Shown: positions 9,433-17,389 of the stretch, one piece after another
How the letters are laid out: the number at the start of each line of letters is the position of its first letter
Position numbering within the stretch: the first letter of the stretch is position 1
From: Alphaproteobacteria bacterium
GTDB lineage: Bacteria > Pseudomonadota > Alphaproteobacteria > UBA8366
DNA: 64,000 nt
Assembly (NCBI GenBank): GCA_021774335.1
Contig: JAJFJD010000019.1
Location: forward strand, 62,001-126,000
Direction of reading: 5' to 3'
Program-made: the position numbers and the translations under genes
Notes under the pieces: generated by a model
Seen by the model: the letters and a program-made list of their open reading frames with translations, nothing else
Databases searched by the model: none
Told to the model about the DNA's origin: nothing

Positions 9433-9672
9433 ATGTCCGAATTGTCGCAAATTGGGATCGGGGATGGCACCCCGGAGGCGGTTGCCTATCGGTTGATGCT
9501 GGATGTGATGCGGGTCGAGAACCGCACCATGTCGAGCGGTGCTTTGGCCGGCGCGCATACGCCGGCCGACCGGCACTATCTTTTGAACACCTATCATGAA
9601 TGCCTGATGGCGGTACGCGGGAAGCGCATTGCCGCGTCGACCGGGAACAACCGATCCGCCGCTGCTGCCTAA
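9433..9672 (+). CDS. Small uncharacterised protein, 79 residues
   Basis: Starts MSELSQIGIGDGTPEAV after a GGGAGA ribosome-binding stretch with 8-base spacing; an ATG four bases earlier is in another frame. The middle (AVAYRLMLDVMRVENRT) and a TYHECLMAVRG segment look like two amphipathic helices, and the tail is Ala/Ser-rich and probably disordered. There is no recognised domain, signal peptide or membrane helix. The CtrA-type site upstream suggests cell-cycle or motility-linked control. It runs convergently towards the dehydratase gene. Confidence 0.6.
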   Translation: MSELSQIGIGDGTPEAVAYRLMLDVMRVENRTMSSGALAGAHTPADRHYLLNTYHECLMAVRGKRIAASTGNNRSAAAA

Positions 9673-9688
9673 GTGAGGACTGGCGCCG

Positions 9689-11425
9689 TCAGTGCACTTC
9701 GGGCTCGTCGACCAATTCCGACGATTGCAGGAAGTCGAAGTCGCAGCCTTTATCCGCCTGCTGGATATGTTGCGTGAACATCCAGCCGTAACCTCTTGGA
9801 TAATGGGGTTTTGGCGGCGTCCAGGATTCGCGCCGCTTGGCGAGTTCCTCGTCGCTGACCTGCAGGTCGAGGCGGCGTCCCATGATGTCCAGTTCGATCA
9901 TGTCACCGTCCTGCACTAGACCCAACGGCCCGCCGACGAAGGATTCGGGTGCCACATGCAGCACGCAGGTGCCGTAGGAGGTGCCGCTCATCCGCGCGTC
10001 CGAGATGCGCACCATGTCACGCACGCCTTCCTTCAACAGCTTCTGCGGAATCGGCAGCATGCCCCATTCCGGCATGCCGGGCCCGCCGACCGGCCCCGAA
10101 TTCTGCATCACCAGGACGGAGTCGGCGGTGACGTCGAGGTCGGGATCGTCGATCCGTTCCAGCAGGTCGCGGTGGCTCTTGAACACGATGGCGGGTCCGA
10201 CATGCTTGAGCAGCTTCGGGTCGGCGGCCGTGTGTTTGACCACCGCACCGTCCGGCGCGAGATTGCCGCGCAGTACGACCAACCCGCCTTCGTCGGACAT
10301 CGGGTTGTCGCGGGTGCGGATGACTTCGTCGTTGTAGACGCCGGCATCGTCGAGATTGTCGCCGAGCGTCTTGCCGTTCGCCGTCACGCAGTCGAGATGC
10401 AGCAAGTCGCGCAGCCGGTTCAACAGGCCGCGCAGGCCGCCAGCATAGTAGAAATCCTCCATTAGAAACCGTCCGGACGGTCGCATGTCGGCGAGCACCG
10501 GCGTCTTGCGCGACAGGTCGTCGAGCAGTTCAAGGCTCACGTCGTGTCCGTTGCGCGCGGCGATCGCCAGGATATGGATAGCGGCGTTGGTCGATCCGCC
10601 AAGCGTCATCACCGTGGTGATCGCGTTCTCGATGGCGTCCATCGTCATGACCTCGCGCGGGGTCATGTCTTCCCATACCATGTCGACGATGCGCCGGCCG
10701 CTTGCCGTCGCCATGCGCGGATGGTTCGAATCCGCCGCCGGGATCGACGCGGCGCCGGGCAAGGTCATGCCGAGCACTTCGGCGACCGAGGTCATCGTCG
10801 ACGCGGTGCCCATGGTCATGCAGTGGCCGGGCGAGCGGGCGATGCCGCCCTCGATTTCTTCCCAGTCTTCCTCGGTAATGTTGCCGGCGCGGCGTTCCGC
10901 CCAGTATTTCCAGGTGTCGGTGCCGCTGCCGAGCGTTTCGCCGCGCCAGTTGCCGCGCAGCATCGGTCCGGCGGGGACGAAGATTGAGGGAATGTTCATG
11001 CTGGCCGCCGCCATCAGCAGCGCCGGCGTGGTCTTGTCGCAGCCGCCCATCAGAACCGCGCCGTCCATCGGATGGCTGCGCAGCAGTTCCTCGGCTTCCA
11101 TCGACAGCATGTTGCGGTAGAGCATGGTAGACGGTTTCACGAAGGGTTCGGACAGCGACATGGCGGGCAGTTCGACGGGAAAGCCGCCGGCCTGCCAGAC
11201 GCCGCGCTTCACCTCTTCGGCGCGCTGCTTGAAATGCGAATGGCACTGATTGATTTCGCTCCAGGTGTTGATGACCGCGATCACCGGTTTGCCCGCAAAA
11301 TCCTCCTTGGCGAAGCCCATCTGCTTGGTGCGCGACCGGTGGCCGAAGCCATGCAGGTCGTCGACGCCATACCACTGATAACTCCGCAATTCTTCCGGGG
11401 TTTTGCGTCGGCCGGATGGCGCCAT
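9689..11425 (-). CDS. IlvD/Edd-family dehydratase, L-arabinonate dehydratase-like
   Basis: 578 residues from the chosen start MAPSGRRKTPEEL, preceded by AAGGAGAG; a longer frame from 11455 lacks such a site. Iron-sulfur cysteines are visible in NQCHSHF, GGCDKTTPA and SPGHCMTMGTAST. The RSYQWYGVDDLHGFGHRSR opening and the C-terminal WMFTQHIQQADKGCDFDFL are typical of the sugar-acid subgroup (L-arabinonate, D-fuconate, D-galactonate) rather than of dihydroxy-acid dehydratase. The reaction removes water from a sugar acid to give a 2-keto-3-deoxy acid. No other pathway genes are adjacent. Confidence 0.88.
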   Translation of the reverse strand: MAPSGRRKTPEELRSYQWYGVDDLHGFGHRSRTKQMGFAKEDFAGKPVIAVINTWSEINQCHSHFKQRAEEVKRGVWQAGGFPVELPAMSLSEPFVKPSTMLYRNMLSMEAEELLRSHPMDGAVLMGGCDKTTPALLMAAASMNIPSIFVPAGPMLRGNWRGETLGSGTDTWKYWAERRAGNITEEDWEEIEGGIARSPGHCMTMGTASTMTSVAEVLGMTLPGAASIPAADSNHPRMATASGRRIVDMVWEDMTPREVMTMDAIENAITTVMTLGGSTNAAIHILAIAARNGHDVSLELLDDLSRKTPVLADMRPSGRFLMEDFYYAGGLRGLLNRLRDLLHLDCVTANGKTLGDNLDDAGVYNDEVIRTRDNPMSDEGGLVVLRGNLAPDGAVVKHTAADPKLLKHVGPAIVFKSHRDLLERIDDPDLDVTADSVLVMQNSGPVGGPGMPEWGMLPIPQKLLKEGVRDMVRISDARMSGTSYGTCVLHVAPESFVGGPLGLVQDGDMIELDIMGRRLDLQVSDEELAKRRESWTPPKPHYPRGYGWMFTQHIQQADKGCDFDFLQSSELVDEPEVH

Positions 11426-11623
11426 GGTGCTCTCCTTGATGTATTGGTTTTGCATGTCCTACCGCGGGGCGGGAGTGGTCACGGTAAGCAGCAAGGTTGG
11501 GGGCTGTCAACGGATGCGGGGTCGGCTCGTGTGACGCTTTGCCCACATAGGACATCTACGACAATTTTGTGCCACTATGGTCCCGAACTGCGGTGTTGGG
11601 TTTGGTGTAGGAAAGGGGTCACG

Positions 11624-12466
11624 ATGACGCTGAAGATCACACCTCTGGGCGACTTCGCCGGTGCGGAAGCCACCGGTGTCGATCTGCGCGAACCACAGGA
11701 CGCGGAGACGCGCCAACGGCTGATCGATGCGGCCGTCGAGCATGTTGCGCTGGTCGTGCGGGATCAGACGCTGGATGCGAACAGCTTTGCCAAGGCGGTG
11801 GCAGTGTTCGGCGAGACGATGCCGCCGAATTTCACCGCCTTTAGTCATGAATCTGAAAAGGACGTGAGCTTCGTCTCCAACACCTTCCCGGGGAAGACCG
11901 GGGAGCGGGTCTATCACTCGAATTACTGGCATACCGATCATACGAACCGCAAAGAGCCGCCGAACTTCACCGCCCTTTATGCGTTGGAACTGCCGGAATC
12001 CGGCGGCGGCGACACCGGGATCGTGAACATGCGCGCGGCATACGACCGTTTGCCGGATGCGATGAAGGCGCGGATTGACGGATTGCAAACGGTCAACGTT
12101 TTCCAAGGCAGCGCGTCGAAGCGAAAGTCGCACCGCTACGATACGTCGAAACGCCGGATCGACGACGTGCCGGTGATCCACCCGTTGGTGCGGACGCATC
12201 CCGCCAACGGTACCAAGGCTATCTACATGCATCAGGGGAAAGTCGAGAACTTCGTCGGCATGTCGCCGGAGGAAAGCCAGGACCTGGTGCTCGAACTGCT
12301 GGACATGGCGATCCAGCCGGAGCTGATTTACCGTCACGAATGGCGGCTCGGTGATCTGTTGATTTGGGACGACCGTGCGACGATGCACAAGGCCTTCGCA
12401 AACTACGACCTCACCGAAACCCGAACGCTGCTGCGAACGCTCGTGAAGGGCGACAAGCCGTACTAG
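11624..12466 (+). CDS. TauD/TfdA-family Fe(II)/2-oxoglutarate dioxygenase (first of two)
   Basis: 280 residues from ATG 11624, after the purine stretch GGAAAGGGG; the frame remains open further upstream but that part is antisense to the dehydratase and has no family match. The facial triad is visible as WHTDHT (His and Asp) and MHKAFANYD (distal His), with the 2-oxoglutarate-binding Arg in TRTLLRTL. The family hydroxylates small acids such as taurine, 2,4-D or carnitine precursors. A hairpin terminator follows at 12495-12523. Substrate unknown. Confidence 0.9.
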   Translation: MTLKITPLGDFAGAEATGVDLREPQDAETRQRLIDAAVEHVALVVRDQTLDANSFAKAVAVFGETMPPNFTAFSHESEKDVSFVSNTFPGKTGERVYHSNYWHTDHTNRKEPPNFTALYALELPESGGGDTGIVNMRAAYDRLPDAMKARIDGLQTVNVFQGSASKRKSHRYDTSKRRIDDVPVIHPLVRTHPANGTKAIYMHQGKVENFVGMSPEESQDLVLELLDMAIQPELIYRHEWRLGDLLIWDDRATMHKAFANYDLTETRTLLRTLVKGDKPY

Positions 12467-12494
12467 CTGCGTATACCGTATTCTATCCATAGGC

Positions 12495-12523
12495 TGGCCC
12501 GGCATTGTAACGATGCCGGGCCA
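12495..12523 (+). terminator. Strong hairpin after first TauD gene
   Basis: A perfect 11-bp stem (TGGCCCGGCAT / ATGCCGGGCCA) with a 7-base loop lies 28 bases after the stop and is followed by AAACCCGTTTT. It is probably a Rho-independent terminator, although the T tract is displaced by a few bases. Confidence 0.65.
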
Positions 12524-12550
12524 AACCCGTTTTGTATGAAAGGGAATGAC

Positions 12551-13303
12551 ATGACCACGACCGAACTCGCCTGGCAGGCGGAAGAAGCCTGTCACAATGC
12601 TTGGCCGGCGCTGCACCAGGTTTGGTGCGGTGATTGGGTGCTGCGCATTTCCGGCGGGTTCGGGCGACGCGTGAACTCGGCCAACCCGCTGCATGCCGGG
12701 GCCGGTGCGGTCGATGAAACCCTGGTGGCGTGCCGCACGGTCTACGGCGGGCAGGGGCAGCCGGTGATATTCCGGGTGCCGACGCTACTGGACCCGGCGA
12801 TCGATGTCCGGTTGGAGGAACTAGGCTTTACGTCGGAGGGAGAGACGATCACGCTGCACGCCGATATCGGTGATGTCGATGCTGCGCCAGACGAGGCCGT
12901 GGAAATCCTTTCGTATCCAAGCGACAACTGGCTTGCCGCGATGAAAACGTTGCAGGAGCGGGATGCGGACGCGCAGGATTTTTTCACGCGGATCGTCCGG
13001 TCGTTGATGGTGCCGGTGGGCTTTGCCGGGGTGCGCGTCGACGACGAATTCGTCGCGCTGGCATTCGGTGCCATGCACGGCGATCTGTTGGGCGTCGAAT
13101 CCGTGATCACCAGCGAGGCACATCGCGGCAACGGGTTTGCTCGGCGGCTGTTGAATGCACTCTTTGCGTGGGCCGCCGCGGCTGGCGCGCGCGGTGTCTG
13201 CCTTCAGGTTGAAGCGCCGAATGCGCCGGCCATCGCGTTATACAAAGGCCTTGGCCTGACGACCGAACTCTACCGCTATCACTACCGGCGCGAACCTGCC
13301 TGA
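12551..13303 (+). CDS. GNAT-family N-acetyltransferase, two-domain
   Basis: 250 residues from MTTTELAWQAEEACHNAWP. The ATG at 12551 is preferred over one 15 bases earlier because AAAGGGA lies just before it. The N-terminal half (GDWVLRISGGFGRRVNSANPL) is the extended domain seen in many proteobacterial GNAT proteins with the WxLR and RxNSxxPL pattern. The C-terminal GNAT core has the acetyl-CoA loop motif HRGNGFARRLLNAL and the strand-helix LQVEAPNAPAIALYKGLG. The acceptor is unknown. It runs convergently towards the Rid gene, and the 13312-13328 dyad lies between. Confidence 0.88.
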   Translation: MTTTELAWQAEEACHNAWPALHQVWCGDWVLRISGGFGRRVNSANPLHAGAGAVDETLVACRTVYGGQGQPVIFRVPTLLDPAIDVRLEELGFTSEGETITLHADIGDVDAAPDEAVEILSYPSDNWLAAMKTLQERDADAQDFFTRIVRSLMVPVGFAGVRVDDEFVALAFGAMHGDLLGVESVITSEAHRGNGFARRLLNALFAWAAAAGARGVCLQVEAPNAPAIALYKGLGLTTELYRYHYRREPA

Positions 13304-13311
13304 GCCGTTAT

Positions 13312-13328
13312 GGGCGGCAGTGCCGCCC
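13312..13328. terminator. Short GC-rich dyad between convergent genes
   Basis: GGGCGGCA and TGCCGCCC are separated by a single base, just after the GNAT stop and before the Rid stop. It could form a compact hairpin serving either transcript. There is no T run, so a Rho-independent role is weakly supported. Confidence 0.35.
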
Positions 13329-13354
13329 GTTCGACGTCCCGCGGATCAGGCGGT

Positions 13355-13705
13355 CTATTTCGCCGCCATCACCATGATCTCGACCTTCCAGTCGGGCGCG
13401 GCCAGCGCACTGCACAGGCCGGCGCGGACGGGCGGGTTGGCCGGATCGATCCAGGCATCCCAAACTTCGTTCATGGCCGCGAAGTTGCGCATGTCCGTGA
13501 CCCAGAGCTGCGCCCACAGAAGTTTCGACTTATCGCTGCCGCATTCGGCTAGAAGTTTGTCGATATTGGCCAGGACTTGGGCGGTTTGCGTCGCGACGTC
13601 GGCATTCCGGTCGTCGCCGACCTGGCCGGCCAAATAGATGACGCCGTTATACTCCACCGACTGGCTCATGCGGGGGCCGATGTGATTGCGGGTAATGTCG
13701 CTCAT
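13355..13705 (-). CDS. Rid-family (RidA/YjgF-like) protein
   Basis: 116 residues starting MSDITRNHIGPRMSQ after AAGGAG with 8-base spacing; an upstream in-frame ATG is not supported. Family marks are YNGVIYLAGQV, the VLANIDKLLAE helix, and the Arg in NPPVRAGLCSA at the position that binds the carboxylate of imine substrates. Rid proteins hydrolyse reactive enamines/imines from PLP and amine-oxidising enzymes. It lies 54 bases downstream of the deaminase on the same strand and is likely cotranscribed. Confidence 0.9.
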   Translation of the reverse strand: MSDITRNHIGPRMSQSVEYNGVIYLAGQVGDDRNADVATQTAQVLANIDKLLAECGSDKSKLLWAQLWVTDMRNFAAMNEVWDAWIDPANPPVRAGLCSALAAPDWKVEIMVMAAK

Positions 13706-13759
13706 GAGGTTTTCTCCTTCTGGGATTTGCATTGGGGAAACGGCGTTACACGGGCTGGC

Positions 13760-14212
13760 CTAGCTGCCGCGGCGTAGCGCGGCACAGTCGTCAACCAGGA
13801 TGCCGTTGACCACGTCGATCTTGTTGTCGGTCAATTCAAGAAAGGATTCCACCGAGTAGCTGCCGTAATTCACGCTAAGCGGCTGCATGTCGGCAATCCG
13901 CGCACCCATGACCAGCCGATCGATGCCGGTCATGCAGATCGCCCACATGCACATGGGGCAGGGCTCCATCGTCGTGTAGAGCGTGGTGCCCGGCAGTTCG
14001 GTGACCTTTTCCGCTTGGCAGATGTGGCGGATGGCGACGGTTTCAGCGTGGCAGGTCGGGTCGCAGGTGCTCGCCACGGTGTTGTGGCCACGGGCGACGA
14101 TCTGGCCGTCGCGGATGATGACCGATCCGATTGCGGGATTGCCGGCGGCGGCGCCGGTACGTCCCTCGTCGAGGGCGTGCCGCATGAAGTCGATATGTTC
14201 GTTTGAGGGCAT
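13760..14212 (-). CDS. CDA/Fcy-type nucleoside or nucleobase deaminase
   Basis: About 150 residues from MPSNEHIDFMRHALDEG, with an AAAGGAAA site upstream; an earlier in-frame ATG near 14236 is possible. The zinc motifs are CHAETVAIRH and EPCPMCMWAI, the HAE plus PCxxC pattern of guanine/cytosine deaminases. The family deaminates bases such as guanine, cytosine or related heterocycles. Pairing with a Rid protein suggests an amine/pyrimidine catabolic context, but the substrate is not fixed by sequence. It is divergent from the second TauD gene. Confidence 0.88.
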   Translation of the reverse strand: MPSNEHIDFMRHALDEGRTGAAAGNPAIGSVIIRDGQIVARGHNTVASTCDPTCHAETVAIRHICQAEKVTELPGTTLYTTMEPCPMCMWAICMTGIDRLVMGARIADMQPLSVNYGSYSVESFLELTDNKIDVVNGILVDDCAALRRGS

Positions 14213-14353
14213 CGTTGGTTTCCTTTCCGCTATCATGGCCGAGCCTAATGCAGCGTCGGCGGCCGGGCTAGGGTGGACTGGGGGCTGGCCGGATTTTGAC
14301 CGTTATCCGTGTACTGCCGTACAATCGGGCTGCATTCACCGGAGGAAAGATTG

Positions 14354-15259
14354 ATGGAAAACGTTGAGACGGCGGGCCATAGCGCAGCACCCCAAGGGAT
14401 GGGGAGAACTGCCGGTTTCCCGACGGTACAGCCTCTGCAAGGCTTCATGGGGGCCGCCGTGACCGGCCTCGATCTTTCCAAACCGCTCGACGACTCGGCC
14501 CGCGACGCCATCATGAACGCCCTGGTCGAACACCACATCCTGGTTTTTCCGAATCAGAACCTGACGAAGGACGAACAGTACGCCTATACCGAACGCTTCG
14601 GCGAGGTCGAAGGACATGTGGTGCGGGGATTGGATGGGGTGAAATCACCCCAGGTCCATATGGTGTCGAACCTCGATCTTGACGGCAATCCGACGAAGAC
14701 CCCGGCGACCAGCGGTAACTTCTTCTGGCATACCGATAAGTCGTATCACGACATTCCGTCGCTCGCGACGCTGCTGCACGCGAAGCAGATCCCGCCCAAG
14801 GGCGGATCGACGCAGTTCGCCAATATCGCGAACGCCTATGACGAATTGCCGGATGTCATGAAGGACCGGATTCAGGGCCTGCGGGCGGTCCATAGCTGGG
14901 AAGCCAACCGCGACAACACGTTCAACCGTCCTGCGACGGACGAGGAAAAGGCTGAACGGCCGCCGGTGTCGCACCCGATCGTCCGGACGCATCCGGATTC
15001 CGGCCGCAAGGTCCTCTATGTCGGCATCCATACCTCGCATATCGAAGGAATGCCCGTCGCCGAGGGCCGGGAATTGTTGTATCGGCTGCTCGACTTCGCA
15101 ACCCAGCCGCGTTTCGTCCATACCCATCACTGGCGCGAAGGCGAACTCGTCATGTGGGACAACCGCTGCCTCATGCATCGCGCCACCGGTGACTTCGAAA
15201 TGGACAAGCACGCGCGCGTCCTGCACCGGACGGTTATCCGGGGAACCGTGCCTTACTGA
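14354..15259 (+). CDS. TauD/TfdA-family Fe(II)/2-oxoglutarate dioxygenase (second of two)
   Basis: 301 residues from MENVETAGHSAAPQG, directly behind a GGAGGAAAG site; the frame is open 45 bases further upstream but without a site. The iron ligands are FFWHTDKSYHD (His, Asp) and LMHRATGDFEMD (His), and the C-terminal RVLHRTVIRG supplies the 2-oxoglutarate Arg. It shares the fold but little sequence with the dioxygenase at 11624, so it is not a recent duplicate. The substrate is unknown; the taurine/2,4-D dioxygenase group is the nearest named family. Confidence 0.9.
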   Translation: MENVETAGHSAAPQGMGRTAGFPTVQPLQGFMGAAVTGLDLSKPLDDSARDAIMNALVEHHILVFPNQNLTKDEQYAYTERFGEVEGHVVRGLDGVKSPQVHMVSNLDLDGNPTKTPATSGNFFWHTDKSYHDIPSLATLLHAKQIPPKGGSTQFANIANAYDELPDVMKDRIQGLRAVHSWEANRDNTFNRPATDEEKAERPPVSHPIVRTHPDSGRKVLYVGIHTSHIEGMPVAEGRELLYRLLDFATQPRFVHTHHWREGELVMWDNRCLMHRATGDFEMDKHARVLHRTVIRGTVPY

Positions 15260-15474
15260 TGCGCTGAACAGGCCCGCTGGTGGCGTTGTTTCGCCGCCGC
15301 CTTGGGCCTAGGATCGGCACCGTGCCGGCAAGCATCCTTGCCTCGATTCAATCACGCCGAGTGGCCTGGATATGATCAATTTCGTCCTGGCGACGGAAGA
15401 TCGTACCGGCCCAGCGATGCGCGATAATGGGCACAAGACTTGATCGCAATGACTACACCGGGAGCACTTAGAGA

Positions 15475-16392
15475 ATGAGCATGGTTCAGGACAAGGTCAT
15501 CGTCGTTACCGGCGCGGGCCGGGGCATCGGGCGGGGATTCGCCATGTTGATGGCGGCACATGGCGCGAAAGTCGTGGTGAACGACTTCGGCGGGTCGGTG
15601 TCGGGTGAGGGCGAGGACAAGAGCCCCGCGCAGGAAGTGGTCGAGGAGATCACCGGCGCTGGCGGCGAAGCGGTCGCGAACACCGACAGCGTTTCCGATC
15701 CGAAAGGGGCGGCGCGCATCGTCGAGACCGCGCTCGACAGCTTCGGCCGGGTCGACGGCGTCGTGAACAATGCCGGCATCCTGCGCGACGGCATCTTTCA
15801 TAAGATGAGCGACGAGGATTGGCACGCGGTCATCGACGTTCATCTGCACGGCAGCTACTACATCAGCCGCGCGGCCGCGCCGCATTTCCGCAAGCAGAGT
15901 TCCGGCTGTTTCGTCCACATGACCTCGACCTCGGGTCTGGTCGGCAACGTGGGGCAGGCCAACTATTCGGCTGCCAAGCTCGGCATCATGGGGCTTTCCA
16001 AGTCGATCGCGCTGGACATGGCGCGGTACCGGGTGCGATCCAACTGCATCTCGCCTTTTGCGTGGAGCCGGATGATCGGATCGATCCCCACGAATTCGCC
16101 GGAAGCCGAGGCGCGTGTCGAGAAACTCAAGCAGATGACGCCTGAGAAGATCGCGCCGATGGCGGTCTATCTGTGCAGTCACAAGGCAGACGAGGACAAC
16201 GTGTCGGGGCAGATCTTCGGTGTGCGCAACAACGAGATATTCCTGTTCAGTCAGCCACGGCCGCTCCGTGCGGTCCAGCGCAACGAGGGCTGGACGCCGG
16301 AGGCGATCGGCGAGCAGGCGATCCCGGCCTTCAAATCGCATATGTATCCGCTGGAAGTTTCGGCGGACGTGTTCAGTTGGGACCCGGTCTAA
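15475..16392 (+). CDS. SDR-family 3-hydroxyacyl-CoA dehydrogenase-like, MFE-2 type
   Basis: 305 residues. The Rossmann motif TGAGRGIGRG, NNAG and the catalytic Ser-Tyr-Lys set (TSTSGLVG, YSAAK) are all present. The insertion VVNDFGGSVSGEGEDKS after strand 2 is typical of the (3R)-hydroxyacyl-CoA dehydrogenase domain of multifunctional enzyme type 2. The C-terminal extension (residues about 230-305) also follows that subgroup. It probably oxidises a beta-hydroxyacyl-CoA with NAD+. A hairpin terminator follows. Confidence 0.9.
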   Translation: MSMVQDKVIVVTGAGRGIGRGFAMLMAAHGAKVVVNDFGGSVSGEGEDKSPAQEVVEEITGAGGEAVANTDSVSDPKGAARIVETALDSFGRVDGVVNNAGILRDGIFHKMSDEDWHAVIDVHLHGSYYISRAAAPHFRKQSSGCFVHMTSTSGLVGNVGQANYSAAKLGIMGLSKSIALDMARYRVRSNCISPFAWSRMIGSIPTNSPEAEARVEKLKQMTPEKIAPMAVYLCSHKADEDNVSGQIFGVRNNEIFLFSQPRPLRAVQRNEGWTPEAIGEQAIPAFKSHMYPLEVSADVFSWDPV

Positions 16393-16422
16393 CGGATCGA
16401 CGGAAACGCCTCCTAAAACTCA

Positions 16423-16458
16423 AAAACCGGAGCGATGCCCACCATGCGCTCCGGTTTT
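16423..16458 (+). terminator. Rho-independent terminator after SDR gene
   Basis: A perfect 12-bp inverted repeat (AAAACCGGAGCG / CGCTCCGGTTTT) with a 12-base loop lies 31 bases past the stop. The A-rich 5' arm and T-rich 3' arm could serve transcripts from both the SDR gene and the convergent pilin gene. Confidence 0.75.
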
Positions 16459-16517
16459 CGAATCCTGGCCCGGCGCGGTTCCACCCGCACGCCGGGCCCT
16501 GTCTTCATTGGCTAGCG

Positions 16518-16700
16518 TTAGCCGCTGCCGTTTACCGCACCTTCCAGCTCATTCGAAACGCGAGTGAACATGGTCTCGAGCGATGTACCCATCGCGGTGA
16601 GGGCGGCGATGGCCGCAACGGAAACGAGTGCGGCAATCAGGCCGTATTCAATAGCGGTCGCACCGCTTTCGTCACGCAAGATCTTTGTAATCATCGACAT
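16518..16700 (-). CDS. Flp/Fap-type IVb pilin
   Basis: 60 residues from MSMITKILRDESGATAIEYG; a further in-frame ATG seven codons earlier is possible. The GATAIEYGLIAALVS core has the conserved Glu-Tyr after the prepilin peptidase site and a single hydrophobic helix, which is diagnostic of Flp pilins. Such pilins are assembled by Tad/CPA machinery for adhesion. No cpa or tad genes are in the window, so this is an isolated pilin copy. A perfect CRP-type site lies about 70 bases upstream in an AT-rich region. Confidence 0.93.
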   Translation of the reverse strand: MSMITKILRDESGATAIEYGLIAALVSVAAIAALTAMGTSLETMFTRVSNELEGAVNGSG

Positions 16701-16769
16701 TGTTTGGTTCCCCGGTTTCAATACGAAGGAAATTATGTAGAATTTATAATAAAAAATTGTGAGTATTTA

Positions 16770-16785
16770 TGTGACTTGGATCACA
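16770..16785 (-). promoter_or_regulatory. CRP/FNR-family binding site upstream of the pilin
   Basis: TGTGACTTGGATCACA is a perfect TGTGA-N6-TCACA dyad centred about 77 bases upstream of the pilin start codon. The surrounding 150 bases are far more AT-rich than the rest of the window, consistent with a regulated promoter. A CRP-type activator is inferred; an FNR-type site would normally show TTGAT arms. Confidence 0.6.
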
Positions 16786-16886
16786 TTACTTAAAATAAAT
16801 TCTACCCACCTGTTTTCCTTTGAAAATATTTTAATAGTTTTAATAAATATGGTTAATTTCGATATCTTTTCTGCGAAAATTTCTTT

Positions 16887-17276
16887 TTAACCCGATTTCT
16901 TCCGCTCCATAAAGCTTGCCGGCGGTATCCAGGTGTCGGGGATGTACTCGTTCGCCCAGCGGCAGATTTCCTGCAGGACCGGCTGCAATGCCTTGCCCTT
17001 CTTCGACAGCGTGTAGTCGTATCGTATGGGCCGTGTTTGATACGGCGTTTTCTCAATCAGGCCTTCCGCCGTCAGGCGTTTCAGCCGTTCGGCGAGAATG
17101 TTGGTCGTGATGCCTTCGGGTGACGCGAGAAACTCGTTGTATTGGCTTTTGCCGGTGAAAAGATCGCGCAGAATGACCAAGGTCCATCTGTCGCCGATGA
17201 TATCCAACGTCATCGTGATCGGACAGGCCGACCGGGGACCGGCGGCTTTCACGGGTGGTTTGCAATTTCCTGGCAT
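16887..17276 (-). CDS. HxlR-family transcriptional regulator
   Basis: 129 residues from MPGNCKPPVKAAGP. An upstream in-frame ATG at 17339 would put the start inside the operator dyad, so the shorter form is preferred. The winged-helix pattern ACPITMTLDIIGDRWTL, then ILAERLKRLTAEGLIEK, then YTLSKKGKAL is the HxlR (MarR-like) family. The Cys near residue 18 is in the position used for redox or electrophile sensing in some HxlR proteins. It is divergent from fabF and probably controls it and itself. Confidence 0.9.
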   Translation of the reverse strand: MPGNCKPPVKAAGPRSACPITMTLDIIGDRWTLVILRDLFTGKSQYNEFLASPEGITTNILAERLKRLTAEGLIEKTPYQTRPIRYDYTLSKKGKALQPVLQEICRWANEYIPDTWIPPASFMERKKSG

Positions 17277-17337
17277 GCTTTGAAATACCACTCGAACCTT
17301 TAACTTGCAATTTACCAGCCGGTCGGTTTTATGTGTC

Positions 17338-17354
17338 ACTTGTAAAATACAAGT
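17338..17354. promoter_or_regulatory. Palindromic operator between hxlR-type gene and fabF
   Basis: ACTTGTA-AAA-TACAAGT is a perfect 7-3-7 dyad, 36 bases before the fabF start and 62 bases before the regulator start. A related half-site, ACTTGCA, occurs near 17303. HxlR proteins bind short AT-rich dyads of this kind, so this is the likely operator. Confidence 0.65.
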
Positions 17355-17389
17355 TTATCCGCTTGCGGCATCACGATACGGAGCAATAG

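Noticed and set aside
10725..10745. tRNA-like T-arm string (GTTCGAATCC)
   Set aside because: It lies inside the dehydratase gene and there is no acceptor or anticodon arm around it.
11072..11623. N-terminal extension of the first TauD gene frame
   Set aside because: Antisense to the dehydratase and unlike any dioxygenase; the ATG at 11624 starts the family sequence.
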